Of a stretch of 64,000 nucleotides of DNA, positions 25,026 to 33,292 are shown one piece after another. The notes under the pieces were generated by a model. The model ran no database searches. It saw nothing but the letters and a program-made list of their open reading frames with translations, and was not told the DNA's origin. This stretch comes from Cupriavidus pauculus (lineage in GTDB: Bacteria > Pseudomonadota > Gammaproteobacteria > Burkholderiales > Burkholderiaceae), in the NCBI RefSeq assembly GCF_008693385.1, contig NZ_CP044065.1, positions 496,001 to 560,000 on the forward strand, in the 5' to 3' direction. The position numbers were made by a program, and so were the translations under genes. How positions within the stretch are numbered: the first letter of the stretch is position 1; the number at the start of each line of letters is the position of its first letter.

Positions 25026-25712
25026 CTACTGCAGCGTCTTCACGCCGTTCGGGGTTTCGATTTCGGCGCGCAGCAACGGCACGCCATCGGTCTGTTCGAT
25101 CGCGATCAGGTGGTCGGCGCCGATCCACGCGAGGCCCTGGCGCAGCAGTTCCGCATGCGGATGGCTGCCGTGCAGCCTGCGCAGGGCGAGGTCCTGTCGC
25201 GGCAGGCTCCTGCCGGGATAGTCGGCCACGTCCCACTGGATCAGCGTCGGGAACACGCCCTCGCCGGCGCTGGCCGCCTCGCCGCGCCACGCGGGCAGCG
25301 AGCCGTCGTCCGGCACCGTGAGGCGCCAGTGCAGATGGCCGCGCGACATGGGAATGGCGGGGGCGATGCGGTCCGGATACTGCGCCTGCCAGCGCGACAG
25401 GTCGGCGGGGCGTTCCACGCGCGCAGCCCAGTGCAGCAGGAACGGGCCGTCGCGCAGGCGCTGCTGCACGAGTTCGCCATCGAGGCCGAACCAGCGTGGC
25501 CGCTCGGGCGCGTGCTGGCCCGTTGCCGCGGGATCGATGGCGATGACTTCGAGATAGACGCCGCCATACATGCCGAGCACGCGGTTGTGCGTGCCCATGC
25601 GCGCATGGGCGCCCCCGCCGGCCGGCGCAACGCCGAGCGCGGCGGCTACGTAGTCGGCACCGGTGTCGAGGTCCGGCGCGGCAATCACGAGGTGGTCGAG
25701 GGCGAGTGTCAT
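25026..25712 (-). CDS. VOC/glyoxalase-like protein (Glyoxalase_3 type)
   Basis: 228 residues from the ATG at 25712. It opens TLALDHLVIAAPDLDTGADYV, the beta-alpha start of the VOC fold with the metal-ligand-like histidine (H7), and continues HARMGTHNRVLGMYGGVYLEVIAI, which matches the Glyoxalase_3 group. The later part is less conserved. Enzymatic role unknown. It is the first gene of the seven-gene operon and is divergent from the MocR regulator gene with 84 bp between the start codons, a region containing GTACAGT repeats. Confidence 0.82.
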   Translation of the reverse strand: MTLALDHLVIAAPDLDTGADYVAAALGVAPAGGGAHARMGTHNRVLGMYGGVYLEVIAIDPAATGQHAPERPRWFGLDGELVQQRLRDGPFLLHWAARVERPADLSRWQAQYPDRIAPAIPMSRGHLHWRLTVPDDGSLPAWRGEAASAGEGVFPTLIQWDVADYPGRSLPRQDLALRRLHGSHPHAELLRQGLAWIGADHLIAIEQTDGVPLLRAEIETPNGVKTLQ

Positions 25713-25739
25713 CGTGGGTTGATGGTAGACAAGGTTCTC

Positions 25740-25782
25740 GGTACAGTACCGGTACAGTTCTGCGGATCGTATTCTGTACAGT
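25740..25782. promoter_or_regulatory. MocR operator candidate: three GTACAGT direct repeats and a GGTAC-A-GTACC palindrome
   Basis: GTACAGT occurs at 25741-25747, 25752-25758 and 25776-25782. The first copy forms the perfect palindrome GGTACAGTACC (25740-25750). All lie in the 84-bp gap between the divergent VOC-operon and mocR starts. Direct-repeat sites in a divergent promoter are the known binding mode of several MocR proteins such as PdxR and GabR. Confidence 0.6.
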
Positions 25783-25796
25783 TGCGGGAGCACCAC

Positions 25797-27326
25797 ATGG
25801 AAAGCATCCAGGACGGCACCGAGCGTGCCGGCCAAGACCGCAAGGATAGTGAAAAAGGCGCCGGAAAAGCTAGCGCTGGCGCCCGATCCTTGCGTCTCGT
25901 CATGCCCGGGACCGAGCGCCTGCCCGACCCGGTGCCATCGGCCCAGATGACGCTGGTCGAGCAGCTCACCGAATGGGCCCGGTTGCGCATCGACGAGCGC
26001 GTGTTCCGCGCGGGCATGCGCATGCCCTCCATCCGGCAACTGGCGCAGGAAAAGGGCATCTCCCGCTTTACGGTGGTGGAAGCCTACGAGCGGCTGGTCG
26101 CGCTCGGCTACCTCGAGTCGCGCCGCGGTTCGGGCTTTTACGTGCGGGAGCGCGCGAGCCAGCATGCGGCGGCCATCGCGGCCACGCCGCCGACCTCGCG
26201 TGCCATTGACGTCACATGGCTGCTGCGCAGCATGTTCCACTCGGCGGAGCCTCACAAGGCGCCCGGTTGGGGGTTCCTGCCCAACGACTGGCTCGACGGC
26301 GAGCTCGTTGGCAGCGCGCTGCGCGGTCTGGGGCGCCAGCCCGGCAATCACTTCCTCGCCAGCGGTACGCCCCAGGGCTTTCTGCCGCTGCGGCAGCAGT
26401 TGCGGACGCGGCTGGAAGAGCTCGAGATCGGCGTCACACCCGAGCAGATCGTCATGACGTCGGGCATCACGCAGGCGTTCGACCTGATCGCGCGGCAGTT
26501 CCTGCATCCCGGCGATGCGGTGCTCGTGGGCGATCCCGCGTGGTTCGTGATGTTCGCGCGCTTTGCCGCGCAGGGTGCCCAGGTGATCGGCGTGCCGTAC
26601 ACGCCCGATGGGCCGGATCTGGAAGCGCTCGAGCGCATCGTGCAGGCGCATCGGCCCAAGCTGTTCGTGGTCAATTCCGTGCTGCACAACCCGACCGGCA
26701 CCTCGCTCTCCGCGGCGCGCGCGTTCCGGCTGCTGCAACTGGCCGAGCAGTACGACTTCCTGATCGTCGAGGACGACATCTACTGCGACCTGTGCCCGCC
26801 CGGCCATGCGGCGACGCGGCTGGCCAGCCTCGACCAGCTGCGCCGCGTGATCTACCTCGGCAGTTTTTCCAAGACGCTCGCGGCCAACCTCCGGGTGGGC
26901 TTTATCGCGGCCAGCCCGGACCTCGCGGTCACGCTGACCGACAGCAAGCTGCTGACCGGCATGGCCACGCCCGAGATCAACGAGCGCGTGCTCTACAAGG
27001 TGCTGACCGAGGGCCACTACCGCAAGCACGTGGAACGCGTGCGCATGCGGCTGGACCGCGCGCGGGACGAGACCCGGCGCGCGCTCGAGGATCTGGGCCT
27101 GCGCATGTTCCCGGGGCAGTCGGCCGGCATGTACCTGTGGGCCGATTCGGGCGTGGACACCAATGCCATTGCCACGGCCGGCCACGAGGAGGGGTATCTG
27201 TTCGCGCCGGGCAGCCTGTTCTCGCCGTCGCAGCTGCCGTCGGGCTGGATGCGGTTCAACGTGGCCAGCAGTTCGGATCCCGGGATGCTGCGGTTTCTGG
27301 CCGTCCAGCTCGACCGCCGGCCTTGA
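25797..27326 (+). CDS. MocR/GntR-type regulator with aminotransferase-like domain
   Basis: 509 residues; GGGAG lies 6 nt before the ATG at 25797. A charged, flexible N-terminus (1-50) precedes the winged helix (about 52-118: MTLVEQLTEWARLRIDERVF, SRFTVVEAYERLVALGYL) and a fold-type I PLP domain with Schiff-base lysine K359 (LGSFSKTLAANLRVGF), NPTGTSL and EDDIYCDL. It very probably autoregulates and controls the divergent VOC-alaX-lysE-eamA-ridA-aminotransferase-GST operon in response to a PLP or amino-acid adduct. Its stop codon lies inside the sigma-32 promoter of htpG. Confidence 0.92.
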   Translation: MESIQDGTERAGQDRKDSEKGAGKASAGARSLRLVMPGTERLPDPVPSAQMTLVEQLTEWARLRIDERVFRAGMRMPSIRQLAQEKGISRFTVVEAYERLVALGYLESRRGSGFYVRERASQHAAAIAATPPTSRAIDVTWLLRSMFHSAEPHKAPGWGFLPNDWLDGELVGSALRGLGRQPGNHFLASGTPQGFLPLRQQLRTRLEELEIGVTPEQIVMTSGITQAFDLIARQFLHPGDAVLVGDPAWFVMFARFAAQGAQVIGVPYTPDGPDLEALERIVQAHRPKLFVVNSVLHNPTGTSLSAARAFRLLQLAEQYDFLIVEDDIYCDLCPPGHAATRLASLDQLRRVIYLGSFSKTLAANLRVGFIAASPDLAVTLTDSKLLTGMATPEINERVLYKVLTEGHYRKHVERVRMRLDRARDETRRALEDLGLRMFPGQSAGMYLWADSGVDTNAIATAGHEEGYLFAPGSLFSPSQLPSGWMRFNVASSSDPGMLRFLAVQLDRRP

Positions 27327-27350
27327 AAATCCCGGGCCGCGTCCCTATTT
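27322..27350 (+). promoter_or_regulatory. Sigma-32 heat-shock promoter of htpG
   Basis: CTTGAAA (27322-27328), a 14-nt spacer and CCCTATTT (27343-27350) match CTTGAAA-N13-15-CCCCATNT at all but one defined position. The -35 element overlaps the stop codon of the upstream mocR gene, and the start of htpG lies about 70 nt downstream. Confidence 0.75.
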
Positions 27351-27428
27351 CACCGCACATCGACCCCGCGCCGCTTTGACCGGCCGGGGCATTGACCTGT
27401 CGATTGTTTCGTTTTCAAGAGGAGAACC

Positions 27429-29330
27429 ATGACCGCGCCGCACGAGACGATGAGCTTCCAGGCGGAAGTGAAGCAGCTGCTGCATCTGATGATCCACTCG
27501 CTGTACAGCAACAAGGAAATTTTCCTGCGCGAGCTGGTATCCAACGCCTCCGACGCCACCGACAAACTGCGCTTCGAGGCCATTGCCAATCCGTCGCTGC
27601 TCGAGAACGACGCCGATCTGGCCATCCGCATCGAAGCCGACGCCGCCACGCGCACGCTTCGTATCACCGACAACGGTATCGGCATGAGCCGCGACGAGGC
27701 GATTCGCAACCTCGGCACGATCGCGCGTTCGGGCACGAAAGAGTTCTTCCAGCAACTCTCGGGCGATCAGCAAAAGGATGCGGCGCTGATCGGCCAGTTC
27801 GGCGTGGGCTTCTATTCGGCATTTATCGTCGCGGACAAGGTCACGGTGGAAACGCGCCGCGCGGGCCTGGCGGCCGACGAGGCCGTGCGCTGGGAAAGCG
27901 CGGGCGATGGCGAATTCACGATCGACGCGATCTCGCGCGCCGAGCGCGGCACCACCATCACGCTGCATCTGCGCGAGGGCGAGGACGACTTCCTGTCCGC
28001 CTACCGCCTGCGCCATATCATCCAGAAGTACTCGGACCATATTTCGCTGCCGATTCGCATGCCCAAGGAAGAGTGGGACGCGGAGTCGAGCACGCACAAG
28101 GTCACGGGCGAATGGGAGAGCGTGAACCAGGCGAGCGCGCTCTGGACGCGTAACAAGAGCGATATCACCGACGAGCAATACCAGGCGTTCTACCAGCACC
28201 TGTCGCACGACAACCAGGCGCCGCTGACGTGGACGCACAACCGCGTGGAAGGGCGCAGCGAGTACACGCAGCTGCTGTACATTCCCGCGCGTGCGCCGTT
28301 CGATCTGTTCGATCGCAACCACAAGGCCGGCCTCAAGCTGTATGTGAAGCGCGTGTTCATCATGGACGATGCGGACCAGCTGCTGCCGGCGTACCTGCGC
28401 TTCGTCAAGGGCGTGGTGGACTCGGCGGACCTGCCGCTGAACGTGTCGCGCGAACTGCTGCAGGAGTCGCGCGATGTGAAGGCGATTCGCGAAGGCTGCA
28501 CGAAGCGCGTGCTGTCGATGCTGGAGTCGCTGGCGGACAGCGAGGACGAAGCCGATCGCGCCAAGTACACGACGTTCTGGGAACAGTTCGGCCAGGTGCT
28601 GAAGGAAGGCACGGGCGAGGATCATGCAAACACCGAGCGGATCGCCAAGCTGCTGCGCTTTGCGTCGACGCATGCGGATACGGCCGAGCAATCGGTGTCG
28701 CTCGCCGCGTACGTGGGCCGCATGAAGGAAGGGCAGGACAAGATTTACTACGTCACGGCCGACACGTACGCCGCGGCCAAGTCGAGCCCGCACCTCGAGG
28801 TGTTCCGCAAGAAGGGTATCGAAGTCCTGCTGCTGACCGAGCGCGTGGACGAATACATGCTGTCGTTCCTGAACCAGTTCGATGGCAAGGACCTCGTCTC
28901 CGTCGCGCGCGGCGACCTCGACCTCGGCTCGCTGGCCGATGCCGAGGAGAAGGCCGAGCAGGAGAAGGCCGAGACCGAATGGAAGGAAGTGGTAGACCGC
29001 GCCAAGACCGTGCTCGAGGGGAAGGCCAAGGACGTGCGCGTGACGCTGCGCCTGACCGAATCGGCCTCGTGCCTGGTGTCCGACGACGGCGACATGAGCG
29101 GTTATCTGCAACGCCTGCTCAAGCAAGCTGGCCAGAAGGCCCCCGACGCCCAGCCGATCCTGGAACTGAACCCGGAGCATGCGCTGGTGAAGAAGCTGCG
29201 CGACATCCCCGACGGCGAAGCCTTCGGCGACCGCGTGCGGGTGCTGTTCGATCAGGCGCTGCTGGCGGAGGGCGGGATGCTGGACGATCCGGCGGCGTAC
29301 GTGCAACGCGTGAACCGTCTGCTGGCCTGA
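27429..29330 (+). CDS. htpG: Molecular chaperone HtpG (bacterial Hsp90)
   Basis: 633 residues, full length. The ribosome binding site GAGGAG precedes the ATG. The N-terminal GHKL ATPase domain (about 1-220) shows [31 protein letters not shown] and [12 protein letters not shown]; the middle domain contains [18 protein letters not shown], and the C-terminal dimerisation domain ends at LLA. It assists folding of client proteins under stress. It has its own heat-shock promoter. Nothing is odd about the sequence. Confidence 0.98.
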   Translation: MTAPHETMSFQAEVKQLLHLMIHSLYSNKEIFLRELVSNASDATDKLRFEAIANPSLLENDADLAIRIEADAATRTLRITDNGIGMSRDEAIRNLGTIARSGTKEFFQQLSGDQQKDAALIGQFGVGFYSAFIVADKVTVETRRAGLAADEAVRWESAGDGEFTIDAISRAERGTTITLHLREGEDDFLSAYRLRHIIQKYSDHISLPIRMPKEEWDAESSTHKVTGEWESVNQASALWTRNKSDITDEQYQAFYQHLSHDNQAPLTWTHNRVEGRSEYTQLLYIPARAPFDLFDRNHKAGLKLYVKRVFIMDDADQLLPAYLRFVKGVVDSADLPLNVSRELLQESRDVKAIREGCTKRVLSMLESLADSEDEADRAKYTTFWEQFGQVLKEGTGEDHANTERIAKLLRFASTHADTAEQSVSLAAYVGRMKEGQDKIYYVTADTYAAAKSSPHLEVFRKKGIEVLLLTERVDEYMLSFLNQFDGKDLVSVARGDLDLGSLADAEEKAEQEKAETEWKEVVDRAKTVLEGKAKDVRVTLRLTESASCLVSDDGDMSGYLQRLLKQAGQKAPDAQPILELNPEHALVKKLRDIPDGEAFGDRVRVLFDQALLAEGGMLDDPAAYVQRVNRLLA

Positions 29331-29362
29331 GGTAGCGGAACGAGAGCCGGGGTGAGGGCACA

Positions 29363-29863
29363 TTGACGACCAAACGGTGCTTTCCCCCGGTGGTGGACGC
29401 GAACACACGCGTCCTGATCCTCGGCAGCCTGCCGGGCGAAGTCTCGCTCGCGCAGAGCCAGTATTACGCGCACAAGCAGAACCGCTTCTGGCATCTGATG
29501 AGCGAGATCCTCGAACGGGATCTCGTCGGCATGGAGTACGCAAGCCGTCTTCAAACGCTCTTGCAACATCGCATCGGGCTTTGGGACGTGGTAGCGGAAG
29601 CGCAGCGCGCAGGCAGTCTGGACAGCAGCATTCGCAATCATGCGAGCAATGACCTGATCGCGTTGATCGAGACTTTGCCGAAGCTGGAAGTGATTGCGTT
29701 CAATGGCGGCACCGCGGAGAAGATCGGCACGCGCGCGCTCGGTTCGCTGACGGAGCGCTATCGGGTCATGCGGTTGCCATCCAGTAGTCCCGCTTACGCG
29801 GCGGTGCCCTATCGGGCGAAGCTGTCGGAATGGCTTCGCCTGCGAGCGTGCCTTGCCGCGTGA
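29363..29863 (+). CDS. DNA-deoxyinosine (hypoxanthine) glycosylase, UDG superfamily family 6
   Basis: 166 residues, starting at TTG (29363) with GGTGAGGG upstream; no ATG fits. Motif LGSLPGEVSLAQSQYYAHKQNRFW near the N-terminus (about residues 19-42) and LPSSSPAYA near the C-terminus are characteristic of family 6 hypoxanthine-DNA glycosylases, which excise deaminated adenine. The position-1 motif lacks the catalytic Asp of UNG and uses the asparagine in HKQNRFW. It follows htpG by 32 bp and may be co-transcribed. Confidence 0.85.
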   Translation: MTTKRCFPPVVDANTRVLILGSLPGEVSLAQSQYYAHKQNRFWHLMSEILERDLVGMEYASRLQTLLQHRIGLWDVVAEAQRAGSLDSSIRNHASNDLIALIETLPKLEVIAFNGGTAEKIGTRALGSLTERYRVMRLPSSSPAYAAVPYRAKLSEWLRLRACLAA

Positions 29864-30033
29864 CGCGACGGTACGGCTGCTTTCCCTATACACCGTTGTC
29901 AGTAGTTTTACTGTTCCGCCCTCTGTGCGCGGATCGCGGCAACCATCAGCCATTCGATCTACGTCACGAACCACGTCTCCCCGCAAAATGATGGAGCACA
30001 CTGCCCCGCCTGATGGTCGTCGCGCCTTGCGAA

Positions 30034-30053
30034 ATACAACATAGATGTTGTAT
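30034..30053. promoter_or_regulatory. hicAB operator: ATACAACAT-AG-ATGTTGTAT
   Basis: A perfect 9-bp inverted repeat with a 2-bp centre lies 34 bp before hicA. HicB antitoxins with a C-terminal DNA-binding domain bind such palindromes to autoregulate. The preceding 29864-30030 shows no gene. Confidence 0.7.
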
Positions 30054-30087
30054 CATCCGCTAGCCCCCCACATCAAACGGGGGATAC

Positions 30088-30273
30088 ATGAAGTACAGCG
30101 AGTTCCGACGCTGGCTGGCCAGGCAGGGTGCGACGTTCGAGAAGCACAAGGCTGGTTCCAGCCACTACCGAGTCACCCTGAATGGCAAGACAACGATCTT
30201 CCCTGATCACGGCGCCAGGGAAATCGGTACCGGCCTCGTCGAAGCCATCAAGAAGCAGCTCGGGATCAAATGA
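30088..30273 (+). CDS. hicA: HicA toxin (mRNA interferase)
   Basis: 61 residues, the family's usual length. It is a small double-stranded-RNA-binding-like fold with the catalytic histidine in KAGSSHYRV (H26) and the terminal helix GLVEAIKKQLGIK. HicA cleaves mRNA when free. It is upstream of hicB in the common toxin-first order, 58 bp apart. Codon use is less GC-rich than the neighbours (AAG/ATC mixed with AAT, ACA), compatible with acquisition by transfer. Confidence 0.92.
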   Translation: MKYSEFRRWLARQGATFEKHKAGSSHYRVTLNGKTTIFPDHGAREIGTGLVEAIKKQLGIK

Positions 30274-30331
30274 CGCGATGCTCGCCCCGCGTTCTTGCGG
30301 CAGTTCTTCGCCATCCACGACAGGAGTTCCC

Positions 30332-30751
30332 ATGTTTGCGTATCCAGTGAATTTGACGCCCGATGACAATGGCACGCTGCTGGTTACCTTCAAGGACGTG
30401 CCAGAAGCCATCACGGCAGGGGAATCGGAAGACGATGCACTGACACAAGCCTTGGATGCGCTGGAAGCGGCCTTCGAGATCTATTTCGCGGAGAAGCGGC
30501 CTATCCCTATGCCCTCCAAGCCGAAGCGAGGCCAGCGGGTGGTCCAGTTGCCGGTACTGACGGCCACCAAGGTGCTACTCGCTAACGAAATGTTGGCGCA
30601 GAAAGTACGCAAATCCGACCTGGCACGCCGAATGGGCATCAATCAAGTCCAGGTGGACCGAATGCTGAAGATGAACCACGCGACGCGTGTTGAATCGCTG
30701 GAAACGGCCCTTGGTACGCTGGGCCGGCATCTCGAAGTCAGCCTCGTCTGA
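30332..30751 (+). CDS. hicB: HicB antitoxin
   Basis: 139 residues from the ATG at 30332 with AGGAG 5 nt upstream. The N-terminal part (about 1-75, YPVNLTPDDNGTLLVTFKDVPEA) is the HicB partial RNase H fold that blocks HicA; residues 85-139 are a helix-turn-helix domain (KSDLARRMGINQVQVDRML) that should bind the palindrome at 30034. It neutralises HicA and represses the operon. A strong hairpin shared with the convergent MFS gene follows 8 bp later. Confidence 0.92.
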   Translation: MFAYPVNLTPDDNGTLLVTFKDVPEAITAGESEDDALTQALDALEAAFEIYFAEKRPIPMPSKPKRGQRVVQLPVLTATKVLLANEMLAQKVRKSDLARRMGINQVQVDRMLKMNHATRVESLETALGTLGRHLEVSLV

Positions 30752-30758
30752 TCACGAT

Positions 30759-31994
30759 TCATCGAGCGCCTTCGTCAGGCGCTCGATGTGCTTGACTGAA
30801 TCCCACGCGAAGCACGCCGGCCGCCGCCAGTGCCGCGACGGCATACACGATGGCAAGCGATGTCGCGGTACCGTCGTATGCCAGACTGGCAATCAGCGCC
30901 GCCGCACCGCCGACCAGTGCCAGAAATCCGTTGAGCGTGCCTGCGATGGCGGTGCGACTGTCTTCCGGCACATCCATCGCTCGGGCGTTTGCTGTGGGTA
31001 CGACCATGCAAAAGCCGAGTTGTGCCGTCGCGAGCGCGAGCATGAACAGCGGCAGCGAGACGTGTGGCTGCACGGTCAGCGCGATCAGTGCGCATGCGCA
31101 TACGCCCTGCAGGAACACGCCGGCGCGCATGCAGCGAAGCGGGGCGATACGCGCCATCAGTGCGCCAGTGGCGAGGTAGCCGGTGACGCCGACGCAGGCG
31201 AAGCCGGACAGTACAGCACCGACGGCAACGACGGACATGTCGAAGCGGTCCATCAACAGGAATGGTGCGGCCACCAGCAGCGCGGTGTAGCCGGCGTGCG
31301 TTGCGCATAACAGCGCGATCGGCGGGAGCGATGGATGGTGCCACCAAACCTGCCCGGTGCCGTGACGTCGCGCGCGGCATGTGCGAGTGCGCTCTCTCGT
31401 CCCTGCGAGCGTGGGGACGAACCATCCGATCATCGGCACGATCAGCAGCAGCGCGATACAGAACACGGCGAAGGTCGTACGCCAGCCCCACGCGATTGCC
31501 ATGACACCCGCGGCAAGCGGTGCCACGGTACACGCCGTTTCCAGCGCGGCCTGCCCGTATGCATATACCTTTCCATAACCTTCCGCGCCGGATAGGTCGC
31601 GCAGCAACGCCCGTGCGGCAATTGAGCCCATGGCGTTCACGACGAGTATGGCAGGCAAGATAACGGCGTAGCCAAGGCCGGAAGTCACCGCCGTGCTCAG
31701 CAGTCCGAGCGCGCAAACGAGCACTGCACTCATCGTCACCATTGTCCGGCGGCCCACACGGTCGACGATCGGGTGGCCAAGCAGGGAGACACCCGCCGTC
31801 ATGATCGTTGCCGCCGAGAGCAGCGATTGCAGCAAGTCCGGGCCGAGGGCGAGATCGCGGCCGATAAGCGGGAGGAGCGGTTGCAGGACTTCGAAGAGGA
31901 CCGTTACCAGAATGATGCGCAGGTACAGGCAGGTGCAGGCGAGCGCCACGCTTGCGCGGCGCGACATTGGGACATGGCTGGACATGGCAGGCAT
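30759..31994 (-). CDS. MFS transporter (drug/metabolite:H+ antiporter type)
   Basis: 411 residues if started at the ATG at 31994 (alternatives at 31985 and 31967; an upstream ATG at 32081 would overlap the next gene). There are twelve hydrophobic segments, with the conserved loop GHPIVDRVGRRTMV between TM2 and TM3 (residues about 75-90), the MFS motif A. There is a basic, serine-free central loop (about 215-240, RTRTCRARRHGTG). It resembles Bcr/CflA-like multidrug transporters; the substrate is unknown. The end of the gene overlaps a 12-bp stem shared with hicB. Confidence 0.8.
   Translation of the reverse strand: MPAMSSHVPMSRRASVALACTCLYLRIILVTVLFEVLQPLLPLIGRDLALGPDLLQSLLSAATIMTAGVSLLGHPIVDRVGRRTMVTMSAVLVCALGLLSTAVTSGLGYAVILPAILVVNAMGSIAARALLRDLSGAEGYGKVYAYGQAALETACTVAPLAAGVMAIAWGWRTTFAVFCIALLLIVPMIGWFVPTLAGTRERTRTCRARRHGTGQVWWHHPSLPPIALLCATHAGYTALLVAAPFLLMDRFDMSVVAVGAVLSGFACVGVTGYLATGALMARIAPLRCMRAGVFLQGVCACALIALTVQPHVSLPLFMLALATAQLGFCMVVPTANARAMDVPEDSRTAIAGTLNGFLALVGGAAALIASLAYDGTATSLAIVYAVAALAAAGVLRVGFSQAHRAPDEGAR
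30760..30788. terminator. Hairpin between convergent hicB and MFS genes
   Basis: CATCGAGCGCCT (30760-30771) pairs perfectly with AGGCGCTCGATG (30777-30788), a 12-bp stem with a 5-nt loop. It overlaps the last codons of the MFS gene. There is no clear T-run, so termination strength is uncertain. Confidence 0.5.
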
Positions 31995-32043
31995 GGCGAC
32001 ACGCGCCGGGACGTCGTTCGCCGCGGCGCATGCATGCGTCGTG

Positions 32044-32325
32044 TCAGACGGCGGCAGCCATCGTGGCGGCATCGGCGCCATGCCGGCCCTGTGCGCGGCG
32101 TCGCGCGCTGCCCGCGCACCAGGTTTCGATCAGTTGCCGGTGCTGCGGATACCGCCTGCAGAAATAGTCGGAGAATGCTTCCCAGTGGTCGTCCTTCAGC
32201 ATGCCGTGCAGCATGCCCAGGTCTTCGACGGGAAAGGTCAGGTCCATATGCATGCGGAACGCGGACATCTGGTCCGGCGTTGCGTGATCGCATAGCACTT
32301 CGGCATTGAGTCGATGTTGGCCCAT
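32044..32325 (-). CDS. Small hypothetical protein
   Basis: 93 residues with a good AGGAG site before the ATG at 32325. N-terminal sequence GQHRLNAEVLCDHATPDQMSAF, then a helical, aromatic middle (DDHWEAFSDYFCRRYPQHRQLIE), histidine-rich. No signal peptide or known motif. It lies 49 bp upstream of the MFS transporter start and is probably in its operon. Family not recognised. Region 32326-32595 upstream holds no gene that I can support. Confidence 0.65.
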   Translation of the reverse strand: MGQHRLNAEVLCDHATPDQMSAFRMHMDLTFPVEDLGMLHGMLKDDHWEAFSDYFCRRYPQHRQLIETWCAGSARRRAQGRHGADAATMAAAV

Positions 32326-32595
32326 GGAAGGCGCTCCTTTGGCGTAAACAGGAAGGGGGCGGCAATGGGACGCGGTGTTCGCGCCCGACGCAGCGCTATG
32401 GCTGCCTGATCAGCTTAAGAAACGCAGAGGCGCGTAGCGATAGCGGTTCAACGGAAGTTGAAATGGCTGGCGAGGGAGGGGAGAGGGGAGGTAGGGGGCG
32501 CGGGGTACGCGGCGCCGTGGTGGGCGCCGCGCAAGGATCCGTAGGGCCGGATCGGAAAAGGCGGGTCGAGGCGGGTCGAAGGGGGGGGAGCGGAT

Positions 32596-33087
32596 TCAGA
32601 CCGTCGTATCGACGTTGTTCCCCACCATGCTGCCACTTTCCTGCTGAATCGCCTCCGCCAGCTTCGCCATGGCCGCCCTCAACGCGCCCTGCAGCGTGTT
32701 GGCCTGCCCCTGCAAGCCGGCCAGTTGCGTCGCCTTGAGGCGTTCGTCCATGTCGCTCGACTGGATACTCTGGATCTGCTGCTGCACCACCGCCAGCTGT
32801 TTCTGGATCTGTTCGATCATCTCCTTGATCGTCTTGATCGTGACCGACTCGTTGCTGTCGTCCTCGGTTCCCTGTGCCGCGCCGCCGGCCGAGGCTGCGC
32901 CGCCGGCGAGGGTGGGGCCCTGGATGCGGCCGCTGCGGTCGGCTTCGCCCGTGGTGGTGCCGGTGGCGGCGTCCGGGGTGGAAGTGGCCGCTGACTTATT
33001 GGAGGCCTGCTGCGCGGCGATGGTGTCGCGCGGCGTCAGGACCTGTGGCGTGATGTTGGCGAGGCTGGTGCCGGAGACGCTGGTCAT
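32596..33087 (-). CDS. FlxA-like coiled-coil protein
   Basis: 163 residues from the ATG at 33087; the upstream frame would start inside the promoter. The N-terminal half is low-complexity (Ser/Thr/Ala/Gly, for example STPDAATGTTTGEADRSG). Residues about 85-150 form a Q-rich coiled coil (EMIEQIQKQLAVVQQQIQSI, then LQGQANTLQGALRAAMAKL). This is the pattern of FlxA-like proteins (PF14282), a small FliA-dependent family of unknown function in enterobacteria. A strong sigma-28 promoter lies immediately upstream, supporting a motility-regulon role. Confidence 0.6.
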   Translation of the reverse strand: MTSVSGTSLANITPQVLTPRDTIAAQQASNKSAATSTPDAATGTTTGEADRSGRIQGPTLAGGAASAGGAAQGTEDDSNESVTIKTIKEMIEQIQKQLAVVQQQIQSIQSSDMDERLKATQLAGLQGQANTLQGALRAAMAKLAEAIQQESGSMVGNNVDTTV

Positions 33088-33122
33088 TGCTGTAATCCTG
33101 TCGAGGGAAGAGCCTGTCACGG

Positions 33123-33150
33123 AGAACGGCACGAAACTGCGAAAACTTTA
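33123..33150 (-). promoter_or_regulatory. Sigma-28 (FliA) promoter of the FlxA-like gene
   Basis: Read on the minus strand: TAAAGTTT (33143-33150, 8 of 8 to consensus), a 12-nt spacer, GCCGTTCT (33123-33130). The consensus spacer is 11 nt, so it is one longer. It lies 35 nt before the ATG at 33087. Confidence 0.7.
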
Positions 33151-33292
33151 GTGGCCACCGAGAGACCAAAGACAGGGGCGTGCCGCGCCCGGCGAGAGCC
33201 AGCCGGCCCGCATCTGTCACAATCGCGTCCGTGGCGCCGCATTCCGTCTTCCCGACCCGCGCCGCGTGCTAAACCCGATTTCGGATTGATCC

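Noticed and set aside
24360..25796. Upstream extension of the mocR frame
   Set aside because: It runs antisense through the AlaX and VOC genes; the ATG at 25797 has a good ribosome binding site and starts the real protein.
30088..30751. Phage defence island
   Set aside because: Only hicAB is present; neighbours are a DNA glycosylase and an MFS transporter, so there is no cluster of defence genes.
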